Below are positions 1 through 12,771 of a stretch of DNA of 64,000 bases, in pieces; position 1 is the first letter of the stretch, and each line of letters starts with the position of its first letter. Where the stretch lies: the NCBI GenBank assembly GCA_900175165.2, contig FWWN02000681.1, forward strand, positions 62,001 through 126,000. The letters are read 5' to 3'. The notes under the pieces are model-generated. The model searched no databases and was not told the origin of the DNA. It worked only from the letters and a program-made list of their open reading frames with translations. The position numbers were made by a program, and so were the translations under genes. This DNA is from Rhizomucor pusillus (taxonomy: Eukaryota > Mucoromycota > Mucoromycetes > Mucorales > Lichtheimiaceae).

Positions 1-199
1 ATCTGGATCTTAATTTCTATTCACTTACTGCCATGTACGCGTCCAATAACTGATCGAAATCATTGTCATTCTGTGCTTGATCCGTTGGATCATCGTAATG
101 CCTGAAACTCTTTCTATTTCCCCGCTTCCTTTTGTTATTTTGATTCTTCTTTTTCTTCTTTTGATTCTGTTTGTTTTGAGAACGTTTTACGTCTGGCAT
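1..199 (-). CDS. 5' exon of an unidentified lysine/asparagine-rich protein, runs off the left edge
   Basis: An ATG at 199 opens a strongly basic N-terminus with runs of lysine and asparagine followed by an acidic, glutamine-rich stretch (DQAQNDNDFDQLLDAYM). The minus-strand sequence reads into GTAAGTG at about 30, a canonical 5' splice site, followed by an in-frame stop at 17-19. The exon therefore probably ends at about 31 and the gene continues to the left of the window. The lysine tract looks like a nuclear or nucleolar localisation signal, but I do not recognise the family. It is divergent from the Lgl/Sro7 gene at 556, so the roughly 350 bp between them may be a shared promoter. Confidence 0.45.
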
Positions 200-555
200 G
201 GTAAAAAGAAGAAAAAAGTCGTGAAAGAAAAGGTGGCCAGAAAAAATTGCTGTAAAGCTCGTTGAAATTTATGCGCACACGCAGCTCCGTCAAACTGTAG
301 TGGCGTGGGTGCCTACAGTGGTAGCTTAGGGTTCATGAGATAATAAGGTAATAGGACTGAAACGGCCTGTCAAAAATGGTTACCCATAAACCAATATTGA
401 GGAAACATTCAGAAAATTGCTATAGACTCCAAACAAAGAGTGCTTCCACAGAGGTTTGAACGGCCAATAATATTGGGGAAAAACGGGATTGAGTCCATTC
501 CAAATTCGCGGGTTCTGTTTCAAACTTCCGCTTCAAGTTCATCAATGTACCTGAC
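200..555. other. divergent intergenic region
   Basis: Lies between two divergently transcribed genes and presumably holds both promoters. I see no coding frame and no clear TATA box or repeat. Confidence 0.5.
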
Positions 556-3500
556 ATGACGATCTTTGACAAACTATCCGGATTTGCACATAAAGCCAAA
601 GAAAATGCTACAGCACGCGCCATTCTAGCAAAGGACAAGCGTTTAGAAAATTCGCTGTCAGAGAAGCTGGATCCTGCTCACATAGGGTTATTGAAGGTTT
701 ATCTCACAATACTCGAGCATAAACATCTCAGAAGACTAACGGCGATTTGGATCAGATGGCCACGTATGGACTTCCAAGTACGATATCTTGCATAGCTTTT
801 GATCCCGTTGCAAGTTTGTTAGCTGTTGGTAAATTACCTCTGTAGCAATATGATGAAACGTTGCTTGCTAAGCTTAGGACTACAGCTGGAGGCTCCGAAT
901 CAAATGCTTACATACGGATATTCGGCAGAGGTGTATCTGCCAATTTGTCTGTGCAAAACCATGCAAAAATCACACATATGCAATTCAAAATCGGATCTCC
1001 TGTGTTGATGACTGTCGATCGCAAGAACGTTATTACAACGTATGATCTCAGGACGAAGAAGCCACGAGGATCCATCTCAACTCCTTCCGCCATTACATGT
1101 TTGGAACATTGTGTTGGGACAGATTGGGTATACGTTGGATACGCAGATGGCAACGTAGATGTATTTGATATCGATCTTGGTGTATTTGCATCGTACGGCA
1201 TCCCTGATCTTATCCTGGACGAGATACAGAACGATCCAAAGACGCCCGTAATTAACAATGACGATCGTGCTGGAAGTCAAGTGATAGCTATTCAGATGCA
1301 TCCAACAGATCTCAATACTGTCCTGATTGGATATCCAGCAGCTGTATTCATGTGGTCTGTACGAGAGCAGACAGTCAAACGAATATTTGTGCTAGATCGG
1401 ACAAAATATCGCGGCAGACTAACCTGCTTTGCTTGGAATCCATGTGGAAACCGGTTTATGGCAGGATATAACGATGGATATATGCACATGTGGGACATCC
1501 GATCTGATCATAAGCCCATATTGTCTCGAAAAGTTTTCCAGGCGTGTCCAACGACCTCGCCTGCAGATGAACACGGAGAACCGATTTCACAGCTCATGTG
1601 GTACTTTGATGATGCAGCACGCAAATCTTTTCTTGCTATCGCAGGAGGTGCAAGTTTACCCGATATACACGGTATCCACATATTGGAATTCGCCATGGAT
1701 GGAGATGTCCGTGACGCAAGGAAGCAGACGATTTTGCCAACTCCGGTGGATATATCCAATTTCATCCTGCTAAGCAGCGGGCCATACTATTCTGGAAGCA
1801 AAGATCCACTAGGAGTGGCAATTATTGGCAGCGATGGTGCCTTACGAGCGTACGGAATCGACCACGGTTATCCAGAGCTTGAATTACCACCGGCATTGCA
1901 GTTCCTAGACCCGCCTTTTAGCAGTGCTTATCATTACACCAACATTACAGTAGATACCTTTCAACGTATGACCGCACCTGTCAACAATGGCGCCCCACCA
2001 CGCTTCTTGCCGCTTGCTGGCGGTGCGGCTGGTTCAGGTCATGTATATCGCATACCATCCAACGATATTCTTATCACAGTGCATGAACGCGACATTATCC
2101 GCTTTTGGGATGCTTCATATACCAGTCTTCGACCATTACCACATTTGACTATATCCTGCAGAGATCAATTGAACAGTGCAAACACCCATATTCAGCATAT
2201 TACCATGGACCAATCGTCCAGCTCGATAGCCGTCGCATTCGACAATGGAAGCATACATGTGTATAATCTCCCCTTGATGTGTGAGGACACGCAAGCTAGC
2301 GAAGTGCTTGCATCTGGATGCAACGATACGCTTGATGAACTTTCAGAACTTTTGGAAGACATGCAAACTCCTGTTGAAAATGAGAATGCAGTGGAAAACG
2401 AAAGCGATGATTCGCGTTCTCTTGCAGTACAGGAAGAAAGCGCTGAGCAGACAAAGAGCGATGGATCTGGTTCCGAACATTCTGAACCAGAAGTTACTGA
2501 ATCCCAGAACGCAGAACCTACCAGTGATATACACGTCAAGTTTATGAATCAAGCAACATCGTCTGCATTTAGCTTCAAGCTGCAAATCAGCCTTGATTCT
2601 ACTGCAAAGTTTACACAATTTCGCTATATCACGGACGAGTTGTAAGTAGTGTACACTGCACAGCGGCGGTAAGAATTTTATCGATTAACTCTAGATCATC
2701 AGACTAGCGTTTGCCAACATGGATAACAAAGTTTACATTGTGAATACTACGACTGGCCACATAACATTCTCCTTGGATACCAATGGCAAGTAATCGTCGT
2801 CGGAGAGGTGCTAATAATCGCTAACATGTTACTACTGTAGGCTTAATAAATGGTCCCGGAACAGCGGACAAGCAGGAAACCTCAGAAGGCAATCAAAATG
2901 AGCTAAAGCTGACTGCTACGATCACTTGCATAAATGTTTACCAGACATATGATTCTAAAGATTGTACGCAAACGATCTGCTACGTAAACGTACTTCAAAG
3001 GTTAACCGTTGTATTTTAGATGCACGTACATCTCCTCAAGTTTTGATTGGCTTCAATGATGGTCGAATCTACCAAGTGCCAATGCTTAACGGAGATGCTA
3101 ATCAGAATGCCGTCGTCCTGCCAACCGTGACTAGCAATGATATAATAGATTTGGCTGTGATCAACCTTGAGGGTCCAATACAGCGAATTCTTGATATCGA
3201 AAAGCTGGAGCAGCAGAAGCAAAAACGCAGTGTTCAAGAAGAAGAAAAGGAATCGGCGACGATCAGTGAGCAGGATCAGCAAACGCCGCCTCGAAATTTG
3301 CAGGATTACACGGCAAAAAAAGGGGACGATGCGGCGAGCACCAAGAGCGAAAAGTCAGCGACATCGCTTTTACGGAAAACGACCAGGAAATTCTCAAAAT
3401 CTGCAAAGCGAAGAAATAGCAGGGATGATGAGCCGCCACCTATGCCCACGCAAGTTGCTGAAGAACCAGGGGAGATATCGCAAACGAAGCGCAATGCAGG

Positions 3501-4507
3501 TTCTAAATGGGATTATCAACAACAAGCAGATCCACATCTTTTGATCATCGCTTCGAAAACCTCCGTCTCAGCAGTGTTGATGGGTTACAACGTTCGTCTC
3601 TTCCATACAGACGTGCATGCAATTGAAGGCGAGACAGAGAACGAAGAAATCATTAGGTCTAAAATTATGCAAACAGAAGGTATGCTCTGGAAGGACATGA
3701 TAGAACGCATAACAATAGGTTTGCTGAATTTGCATAATACTGTTAGGTGCTACTTGCTTAGTAATTGTTCTCAATAACGGCCACGTTGTTGCAATGTCCC
3801 TTCCACACCTCCAACCTATTGCAAGAGTGGAGCTACCACAGCACGTTCCACTGCAAAGTTTGTCACTTAGCAGTGACGGACGCCTTCTTTTCATGGCAGG
3901 CGGGCTTCAACTTGGACAATGCATTGTGCTATTACAGAATAGCATGTATGTATAATTTTGAATGGATTTAGGGTTGTTTCTTTTCGACTTACCATTACAC
4001 ACAGGCCTTGTGGAGAATCCGTGATTTTGCATAACCCTGAAAGAGTCCTACCACCTCATCCATCGCTCGCAAATAGCAGCGGGCAGCAGCGCACCAAGAA
4101 AACATGGCTTGGTGCTGTTCAAGAAGCTTTCCAAAAGGGACCTGTTACAATATCAGAATTAGATACCATATGTAGGGACAATGCCGTTAGCATAATTATG
4201 GAACCTAAGCTAACATGAGCAATTAGTTGGTAAAATAACAAGAGTACCGCACACCGAAGCAGGAGAACGGACAATGGATCATCGACAGGCTGGAGAAGCG
4301 TCCGCTGCAAAGACTTCTAACAGCAATCAAGGCGCCAAGATGGGCAACGTCTTCCAAGAGCTTGGAAATAAGATGAATGAACGTGGCGAAAAGCTTGACC
4401 AACTCCAAGCAAAGTTTGAAGATATGAGCCACGCATCTGGAGATTTCCTCAAAGCTGTCCGCGAATATAACGAGCGGCAAGCAAAGAAGAAATGGTGGGA
4501 ATTTTAA
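556..4507 (+). CDS. Lgl / Sro7 / tomosyn family WD-repeat exocytosis regulator
   Basis: Predicted 1160-residue protein of the lethal-giant-larvae/Sro7/tomosyn family, which binds t-SNAREs and Rab/exocyst components at the plasma membrane during polarised secretion. Exons that keep one frame: 556-696, 756-828, 886-2641, 2703-2785, 2841-2963, 3020-3679, 3747-3945, 4005-4171, 4227-4507 (3483 nt, a multiple of 3). The N-terminus has the family's YGLPSTISCIAFDP motif. WD-like beta-propeller blades follow, then an acidic/serine-rich linker (about residues 550-600) and a basic insert. The last 70 residues (GERTMD, then NERGEKLDQLQAKFEDM) form an R-SNARE-like coiled coil typical of tomosyn-type members. 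The intron at 2786-2840 has a GC donor. The family call is strong; whether it is closer to Sro7 or to tomosyn is not decided. Confidence 0.9.
2786..2840 (+). other. GC-AG intron in the Lgl/Sro7 gene
   Basis: The donor reads G|GCAAGT and the acceptor TGTAG|GC. The nearby GTAATC alternative (3 nt downstream) puts the next exon into a frame with an early stop, whereas the GC donor joins the codons as Asn-Gly-Leu-Ile-Asn-Gly. The other eight intron ends I placed in this gene are GT-AG. Confidence 0.75.
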
Positions 4508-4939
4508 TCTCTCTGTAAAACCGTTGTACTCTAAGGCCGATGTATACTCGTTTTCAATATCCAATATAACGTACTTCATTTGTCGCATCTACAATGTAAA
4601 AGCTGCGTAGCTGCCCCTGCGAAAACTTGAGGGAAATGAGATGTCACATTTTATGCTACTCCTACAAGTTTGTATTGGCTTCAATCTTAAATCCACAGGA
4701 CGACTGAATCACATCGTTTTTGCCATATCTCTGAATTAATGTATGTTTTCTACGATATATATTGTAGGGCATATTTGAGTAAGTCAATACCAACCAACAG
4801 ATGGATAGGGGCGCATGTGTTAGAAACCAAAGGAAGCACTCTATTGTGACTTTGAAATCGGGATTAGAGCGATGCGGCATCTGGCGCAGAGTGAAAAGGA
4901 ACCAATGCGGCGCGTTCGCACACAGGATAAGCGTTCTTC
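4508..4939. other. intergenic region between Lgl/Sro7 and CRM1
   Basis: Holds the 3' end of the upstream gene and the promoter and 5' UTR of the exportin gene. The short open frames here show no homology that I recognise. Confidence 0.4.
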
Positions 4940-7900
4940 ATGGCCGAAAGCATTCTAGACTTCAGCAAAGAGTTGGACGTTTCCGTGCTTGATCAGGTCG
5001 TGCTTACCTTCTACGGAGGCAGCGGCGACGATGTAAGTGCTATGCTACCATTCTTTCCATTTGCGAACCTGGCACTAATCATTGTTCAACGGGTTTACAG
5101 CAAAAAATGGCGCAACAGCTCCTGACGCAATTTCAGGATCATGAGGATGCTTGGCAGAGAGTAGACAGCATTCTCGATCGTTCGACTGTTCCACAAACTA
5201 AGGTACGTGTACCTTACTCAGAGGTCAAAAAAGCACGCCCTGGAACGAGTATGATATAGTTTATCGCGTTGCAAATCCTTGAGAAATTCATCCAAACCCG
5301 ATGGAATACTCTTCTTCCAGACAGTCGTAATGGTATGTAAACCTTATAGATCTCGCTAAATTATCGCTGACAAGAATTATGCAGCTATCCGGTCGTTCGT
5401 CGTCGAAGTCATCATCAAGGTGTCCTCGGATGAAACTTCACTCCATAAGGAACGCACGTATATCAACAAGTTGAATATGGTGTTAGTCCAGGTAGAATTA
5501 AAAAATGGAAACAGAGCGATTAGTAAACTAGGAAATGTAACACGTCGAGTTCTGTTAGATATTGAAGCAGGATTGGCCGAGAAATTGGCCATCTTTCATC
5601 CCTGAGATTGTGGCATCCAGCAAGTCTAACCTCTCTCTATGTGAAAACAACATGGCCATTCTCAAACTATTGAGGTTCGTGTGAATGAATGCAGTAAACT
5701 GCTATCCTCTTAACACAGCTTTTTGTAGTGAGGAAATCTTTGATTATTCAGCGGAGCAAATGACCCAGCTCAAGACATCCAACCTCAGAAATCAAATGTG
5801 TGCCGAGTTCACTGAGATTTATCAGCTATGTAAAGAAGTGCTCGATAAGGCTCAAAAGCCCAGCTTGATCAAAGCTACGTTGGAAACCTTGCTACGTTTC
5901 CTAAATTGGATTCCTCTCGGATACATCTTCACAACCGATCTTATCGATACACTCCGCAACCGGGTTTGTGTCATGATTATTCAATTTTCATGCTTTAATT
6001 GCCATAAAACTAATGGTTTCTATAGTTCTTTGAAGAACCACAATTCCGAAATGTAACGCTGAAATGCTTAACGGAAATTGGCAGTTTAAAGGTGGATGCA
6101 CAGTATCATGAAAAGCTCGTCAATCTATTCCTGAGTGTCATGACTGCAATCAATAAAATGATTGCGCCTAGCATCGGTAAGTATATCTATATGCTCAGCA
6201 AATAGCACCTGCTAACTTCTGCCGATAGATATTGCCCAGATATATGAGACCAGCAACGATGATGATCAGGAATTCGTCCAAAACCTGGCACTATTCTTAA
6301 CAAGCTTCCTCAGTTCGCATCTGAGAGTAAGCGCTTTGATATTTATTCTTAGGGCTTCTTACTCAATCATTTAATTATAGGTATTGGAGCAATATCCAAA
6401 CGTGCACAATTCACTATTGAACGGTCACTATTACTTGATCAAAATCTCTTGCGTAGAGGATCGTGAAATTTTCAAGATTTGCTTGGAGTACTGGGCAAAG
6501 CTGGTCAGTATTTTTGACAATGCAGCTGCGATATCAATATCTAACGTAGTACATTAGGTTCAAGAGTTGTTCGAAGAAGTCAAGCGTTCGCAGAATGAAA
6601 TGTCGCTTCTGAACATGTCCATGTATGGCCAACAGCCTGGTGCTGATATGCCTCCTCGGAAACGACTGTATTCCAATGTCTTGTCAAGTTTGAGAACAGT
6701 CATGATTGAGCGCATGGTGAAACCAGAAGAAGTGAGTCAGAAAGAGCAAGAACTACCGAAATGAATTTGATCGTGCTAATGAGAGTTGTATTAGGTGCTG
6801 GTAGTTGAAAATGACGAAGGTGAAATTGTACGAGAATTTGTCAAGGAAAGCGATACCATTGTGCTGTACAAGAGCATGAAGGAAGTTTTGGTATATCTGA
6901 CCAATCTAGATGTCCAAGATACTGAAGAAATCATGACACACAAACTTGCCAGACAGGTAAAGTAGTACAATGTTCCATATATGCTCGTGTAGTCCTGACA
7001 AGGAACATAATTAGATGGACGGCAGCGAGTGGTCCTGGCAGAACCTTAACAAATTATGTTGGGCTATCGGTTCCATCTCGGGTGCGATGAATGAAGAAAC
7101 GGAAAAGCGATTCTTGGTGACCGTCATCAAGGAATTGCTTAGCTTATGTGAAAGAAAGAGTGGCAAGGATAACAAGGCTGTTGTGGCCTCGAACATCATG
7201 TACACCGTCGGTCAATATCCTCGTTTCCTGAAGGCACACTGGAAATTCCTCAAGACCGTTGTGAACAAACTTTTTGAATTTATGCATGAATTGCATGAAG
7301 GTGTACAAGATATGGCTTGTGACACTTTCATCAAGATTGCCCAAAAGTGTAAGAAGCACTTTGTCGAACAGAAGCCCGGTGAAGTGCGACCTTTCATAGA
7401 CGAGATTTTGGAGACGATCGAGAGCACTACTTCAGACCTTTCACCACAGCAGGTATGACAGTACTGATTACCAAAGATGAAGTCAGATTTTAAGGTTTGT
7501 CTCGGTTTGTTTAGATTCATACCTTCTACGAAGCTGTTGGTTACATGATTTCTGCACAGCAGAACAAGGCAGTTCAAGAACGTTTAATGGCCAATTACAT
7601 GCAGCTTCCTAACGCAGCCGTAAGTATGCACTCCATCCATTTATGAATTCAGAAACTGAGAAATTTACTGGTACAGTGGACCAACATTTTGGAGCAAGCC
7701 AAGCAAAATGTTGATGTTTTAAACAACCCTAATGAGATCAAGATCTTGGTCAATGTTCTCAAAACTAATGTCGCTGCATGCAACTCCGTGGGTCCTGCAT
7801 ACATCATCCAGCTGAGCAAAATTTACATTGATCTCTTGTCATTATACGACATCGTTGGCAAGCTCGTTTCACAAAATGTTGTTCAAGGAGGTAAGTCAAT

Positions 7901-9237
7901 GATTCAAACTTATATTATGAAATGCGGTAGAAGCTGATGTGGAAAACGATTTAGGTGCACTTGTACCAAACGCTACAAAGACACCAAAGGTCCGAGGTCT
8001 AAGAGCGATTAAGAAGGAAATCCTTAAGCTCATTGACAATTACATTGAGCAAGCCGAGGACATGGCATCCGTCGACCAGAATATGATCGGCCCCTTCTTC
8101 GAAGCCGTGCTTTTAGACTATCGCGAGAGTGTGGATATCACCAGAGAGGCTGAAGTTCTGAATGTCCTTGCGACGATGGTCAATAAGCTTGGTGTATGTA
8201 TGAACGACAACAATGAAGCCCATACATACCTAATCTTATATCTGTAGGCTTTAATGACTCCTCGCGTTCCCGCAATGTTGGAAGCTACTTTTGAGCCGAC
8301 ATTGAATATGATTACTAAAGATTTCGCTGAATATCCTGAGCACCGTTTCGGTTTCTATACCTTGCTGCAAGCTATCAACAAGCATTGCTTCCCAGGTACG
8401 CTTACAAACACGATGCAATGTTCATGTACATCCTTAACCTATTTTTTTTTCTCAGCATTACTCGAACTTCCTGCTGCCCAGTTCAAATTATTCATTGACA
8501 GCGCTGTCTGGGGCTTCAAGCACACAATGCGCGACATTGCAGATATCGGTCTCCAACTTTGCTACGAACTTATTGAGAACTTTAGCAAGACGGACCCTGC
8601 CATTGCTGGTGCTTTCTATCAATCATACTATCTCAGCTTGCTTCAGGATATCTTCTTTGTCTTGACGGATCGAGATCACAAGAGCGGTAAGTTCTTTACA
8701 GATATCATTACAATGGATATAATTATCTCACTGCTTTTTCAAATGTAGGCTTCAAGGGCCAAACGGAAGTATTAGCGCTACTCTTCAACCTAGTGACGAC
8801 GAACCGAATTACCGTTCCATTGGATGCTTCCCAAGTGCAAGATCCAAGTATATCAAATGCACAGTTCCTGGAACAGTACATCACAACTCTTCTGCAAAAT
8901 GCATTCCCTCACTTACAAAGGTATACTTTGATGACATTTAATGTTTGGAAACAACCAGAAAAACTGACAGCAAATGTGTGATTCTAGTGGACAAATCAAG
9001 GTGTTTGTGATGGCCATGTTCGAATACAACAATGTTCCTGCCAAATTCAAGCTTGAGGTCCGTGATTTCCTTATCCAGCTCAAGGAATTTGCTGGCGAAA
9101 ATGCAGAGCTGTATCTGGAAGAAAAAGAAGCTGAGATGGAGGCGAAGCGAAAGGCAGAACGCGAGAAGGCACTTAGCATCCCTGGTATGGTTAAACCATC
9201 AGAGTTACCGGCTACAATGGACGAAGACGATTTGTAG
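4940..9237 (+). CDS. CRM1: exportin-1 / CRM1 nuclear export receptor
   Basis: Karyopherin-beta that carries leucine-rich NES cargo out of the nucleus with Ran-GTP. Nineteen exons keep one frame and give 1079 residues, close to human (1071): 4940-5032, 5101-5202, 5260-5332, 5385-5491, 5559-5674, 5729-5963, 6026-6176, 6229-6326, 6381-6503, 6558-6731, 6795-6956, 7015-7452, 7515-7619, 7677-7890, 7955-8193, 8249-8395, 8456-8696, 8749-8920, 8988-9237. Landmarks are [13 protein letters not shown] in the N-terminal third, the NES-groove segment [31 protein letters not shown], and [15 protein letters not shown] near the C-terminus. The cysteine in DMACDTF matches the leptomycin-B-reactive Cys528 of human CRM1. 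The tail is acidic and ends DEDDL. Convergent with the Mg2+ transporter gene. Confidence 0.97.
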
Positions 9238-9320
9238 ACTTTTCCTTCCCCTGAAAATTTCAAAAACACGATATTTCTCCATATGCGCATAATAATAAAA
9301 CGAAATCAGTGAAAATGAAT

Positions 9321-9336
9321 AATAATAATTATTATT
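9321..9336. terminator. perfect AT palindrome between two convergent genes
   Basis: AATAATAATTATTATT is its own reverse complement and lies 84 nt past the CRM1 stop and 21 nt past the stop of the opposing CorA gene. AATAATAAAA lies just upstream at about 9289. It could be part of a bidirectional polyadenylation/termination region; this is inferred from position only. Confidence 0.3.
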
Positions 9337-9356
9337 GACTGGCATTCAGTAGTGGT

Positions 9357-11112
9357 CTATATAAACCCATAGCGTTTACCCAGGCCAACCATGCCCACAA
9401 TATAAAGAAACATTCCCATGACTATCCAAAAGAACCAGACTAGGTCCTGTTCATCTTGGCCTGGAACTCGGACGTTCATACCCCACAGACCAGCAACCAA
9501 GTTCAGTGGAACGACCACCGTGGCCAAAAAAGTGAGACGATTGATCATGTCGTTTGTTGTGTTGCCTGCCTGAGACAACTCGATGGATATCTGATCGAGG
9601 TAAACACGGTGGGCTCGGCCCAAAGTGTGGTCGTAGTGACTGACGTTTTGCAACATGGTCAAAATATGATCTGTAAAACATGGCGCCATTTAGTTTATCT
9701 TTCAAACTGAGGCGAAGATGGCTCATCGAAACTCACCTTGGATGTCACCAAGGTATAGGGTGACTTCATGCTGCACTTTGCGCACCTGCCGCGCATTCTT
9801 CTGCTCGTACTCGAATTCTTTGGCTTTATCGCTGTATCGCTTGATGAGACTACGAACAACATCCGCCTTTGGGCCCAGCAATCGCAAAAGCTGCATGACG
9901 GTCTTGCGGCAACTACCCAAGCGACGCAGCAAATCGGCTTGTTCCGAGCCACTAAGCACGAGTACTAGATCGTCGATAGAGTCGACCTCTAATTCCGTGT
10001 GCTGAATAAGTGGAGCAAAACTATCGGTGATGTCGTCAATCAATGCATAGTTGATCCATTCGGGAGTAACATGAATGAATTCTTTCAGCTGGTGGATGCG
10101 ACGTCGTACATTATGCGGATGGGGTAATGGTTGAAAATGGAACTAGGCAATAACCCTAGCTTAGCGAAAGAAGAATCACACTAATCAATATCCGGTATAA
10201 CTTACTGTGAGTACACCAGTTTTGAATACAATAATGTAGAAGTTGATTGCCTCTAAGAACTCTGCACTGTAAGAGTCATGATTGAAACTTCTAAAACAAA
10301 TAAACATGTAATTTTGGAATATTTCGCATTTTTCACGCGATTCTTGCGTCTGGATGTCTTCCGTCGTAAGAGGATGAATTCGAAAAATCTGGCAAGGCAA
10401 ACTGTTCGGCAATCGCGTTTTGAAGTATGGAAATATCTAAACATACCTTGCTCAATGCTCGCATCTCTTCGTCGGAGGCGGCAAAAATATCCAGCCACCA
10501 ATTGCTCGTTTCGAGCAGCATCTGTGCAACGTTTTTCACTTGTTCTTTTTCATTACAGACAGGATATTTTGTTAAAAGATCACGTAACGAAACGCTCTTG
10601 ATGATTCCCATATTGGCTGAGTAAAATACAAAACGCTCGACATTGGCATTTACAAGAGATGGATCCTGCAAGAACCAGACGGCATCAGAACGTGCCCTTT
10701 TTATCTCTGTGGAAAGTCATTCTGTTCTTACACGCACGTGGTCTCCATACACACTGTATCGTCTTCCTCCTGGTCGCTTTTCGGTACTCTCCAACAGATC
10801 ATCCAGGCGAGCTGTATATTGTCGTTCTAGAGTATGCTCAGGCGAATATTCGGCTTCGTCGTGATGGTGTATGTACGAAGAAAGCGCTGCAGCGTTGACA
10901 GCACCGTTCTCGTCGGGTTTCACGCTGGGGAGCCGATACAAGGTGTCTGTATCCCGGCTTGCAGAATGCGCCGCGGTTGTGCTATCAAGACCTTCTTCGA
11001 TCTTTTCATTCGAGTTGGGCGAATCACGGTCGTTCACATGCAGAGAAAAGTCCTGGGAAGCGGCCAGCGACAGTGGTCGTTCTTCGTTTGGGTGAGTTTT
11101 GTAGGCCTTCAT
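9357..11112 (-). CDS. CorA-type Mg2+ transporter, Mnr2/Alr1-like
   Basis: 500-residue membrane protein of the eukaryotic CorA branch (yeast Alr1/Alr2 at the plasma membrane, Mnr2 at the vacuole), which moves Mg2+ through a pentameric channel. Exons: 11112-10732, 10665-10447, 10388-10206, 10142-9737, 9670-9357 (1503 nt). Evidence is the CorA motif FRIHPLTTEDI, a long helical stalk (about residues 270-420) and two C-terminal membrane helices. The first helix ends in the signature GLWGMNV (GMN selectivity motif). The N-terminal ~130 residues are polar and low-complexity, as in fungal family members. It lacks the very long N-terminal extension of yeast Alr1, so an Mnr2-like role is possible but not proven. 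Confidence 0.93.
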
Positions 11113-11326
11113 GGCAAAGAAGCAGCGATCGCCGCATTTACGGAAAAAGAGGTGAAGAAAAAAAAGGTAGTGTAACGGACTGTACTGAATTTAAAGAGAT
11201 TGCTGTGCCTTTTGCCTTGACTGGGTATGAATTTTGCACGAGCAGCGTGCGCCCAAGAAAACGATGGATTGAATAGATAGGAAGACAGATGTAAAGAGCA
11301 GCGCTTCTGGTTCAATTTCAAAGTAA

Positions 11327-11816
11327 TCATAGTTCGAAGTTCCTATGCGTTTCGCATGAAGACTTCTTAGACAAGTGATTTTGATTAACTACATGGAAGG
11401 CACATATAGTTTCTAAGTCTTTTCCAGCGTCGAAACAAACGGGGCATTCAAAGCGATCTACTGGATATGAATGATTTGTGTAGGACAAGCTGTTCGCAAA
11501 GATCGTCACACGTGCTAAGAGCTGAAAACAAAGACGGTTAATTGGAATTTATCTGGCTTGGCATCGTATCGATGCGCGGAATATTGAGTACATCAAGAGT
11601 TGTGAGCATAATTAGAGCACATAGATCGGACACCGGCCTCTTGTTTATGGTGCAATTGATTTCTACATTTGATGTTGTATGGAGCACTTGCCTTCCATCC
11701 TGACAATCATCGACTACACAATCGTTATCCAACGGATCAACAGCCTTTTTCCGCAAGTTCGAGCAGTGCCATTGGCAGCCAGAAGCGCCATTTTTGCGGG
11801 AGGAGAAATTTGCGTA
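11327..11816 (-). CDS. possible small cysteine-containing protein, unrecognised
   Basis: Two minus-strand open segments may form one gene. The upstream one contains CQWHCSNLRKKAVDPLDNDC and DLCALIMLTTLD. After a plausible intron (GTACTC donor, TTTTCAG acceptor, in phase) the downstream one reads LLARVTIFANSLSYTNHSYP then FECPVCFDAG and ends at 11327-11329. Paired cysteines (CxWHC, CxxDDC, CPVC) suggest metal binding. I found no convincing ATG for the first segment, and its upstream end reaches to within about 30 nt of the PTH2 start on the other strand. It may be a real divergent gene, a decayed one or chance. Confidence 0.3.
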
Positions 11817-11845
11817 CTCTCAGTAACCAAGGGCTCCTCCCATCC

Positions 11846-12771
11846 ATGCCGATCGAAGCCAAACGCGAAATATTCTATGTGTTACCTTCCCTCCAGGTCA
11901 CTGCAACGGTTCTCATTGCGCTTCTGACCGGTATCTGGATTGGGCGCAAGTCAATTGTAAGCGACGTTAGCTGTGACACGAAACGTCTGGGGCTGATCGT
12001 TGACGATATCCATATGTCACTCTAGACGACAATCGCCAATGTAAAGGAAGAAGGAAACGAGGAGGGGGAGGACGATGAACTGGACCCGTTGCCTTCCGGC
12101 AAATTTGATGCTAGCAAGTTCCAAGACTATAAAATGGTAACGAGAAACCACGATTGAGACTATACGCTTGCTTGACCTCTTTTTCTTTGCAGGTACTCGT
12201 CGTCAGAACTGATCTTGGAATGACCAAAGGCAAGATCGCGGCTCAGGTAAAGAATAGAATGCATAAAGAGAAAATCAGAACCCTGTTATGAACATTACTT
12301 AGTGTGGACACGCGACTTTAGCCTGCTACAAGGCTGCCAAATCATCAAATCCAGAGGTATAACAGAAAATGGCAACACGGTCGATGGAGATTCTAATGCT
12401 ATGCAGGTACTTCAAAAATGGGAACGTTCAGGTCAAGCCAAAGTGGCGTTGAAATGCAACAGCGAGGAAATTATGTAAGATACGATGTCATACACCGACG
12501 AAGAAACGACTTTAATGGCCTTTTTGTCCTCAATATAGGCTTGAATTACAAGCGGTTGCACTTAGCTTGAACTTGACTGCGCAGAGTATCTGCGATGCAG
12601 GCAGAACCCAGATCGCCGCTGGTTCCCGGACGGTTCTAGGTATAGGACCAGGTAAAGTTTTGCATTTTCAGGTGTATGTTCATAAGATCCGCGTTACCTG
12701 ACTAGTGCATATATTTCATAGGCCCGGTGGAACTGATTGATCAAGTTACTGGCCATTTAAAACTGTTGTAG
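11846..12771 (+). CDS. PTH2: peptidyl-tRNA hydrolase 2 (PTH2/Bit1 family)
   Basis: 186-residue enzyme that cleaves peptidyl-tRNA to recycle tRNA. Seven exons keep one frame: 11846-11956, 12026-12136, 12193-12246, 12303-12356, 12407-12474, 12539-12651, 12722-12771. The N-terminal ~37 residues carry a hydrophobic helix ([15 protein letters not shown]), as in membrane-anchored PTH2 of mitochondria and ER. An acidic linker follows. The catalytic domain has the family signature [18 protein letters not shown], then [11 protein letters not shown], and ends with [18 protein letters not shown], typical of the family. Start chosen at the ATG that directly precedes the anchor. Confidence 0.95.

Noticed and set aside
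2192..2618. Open frames antisense to the acidic part of the Lgl/Sro7 gene
   Set aside because: Low-complexity shadows of the real exon; no family-like sequence.
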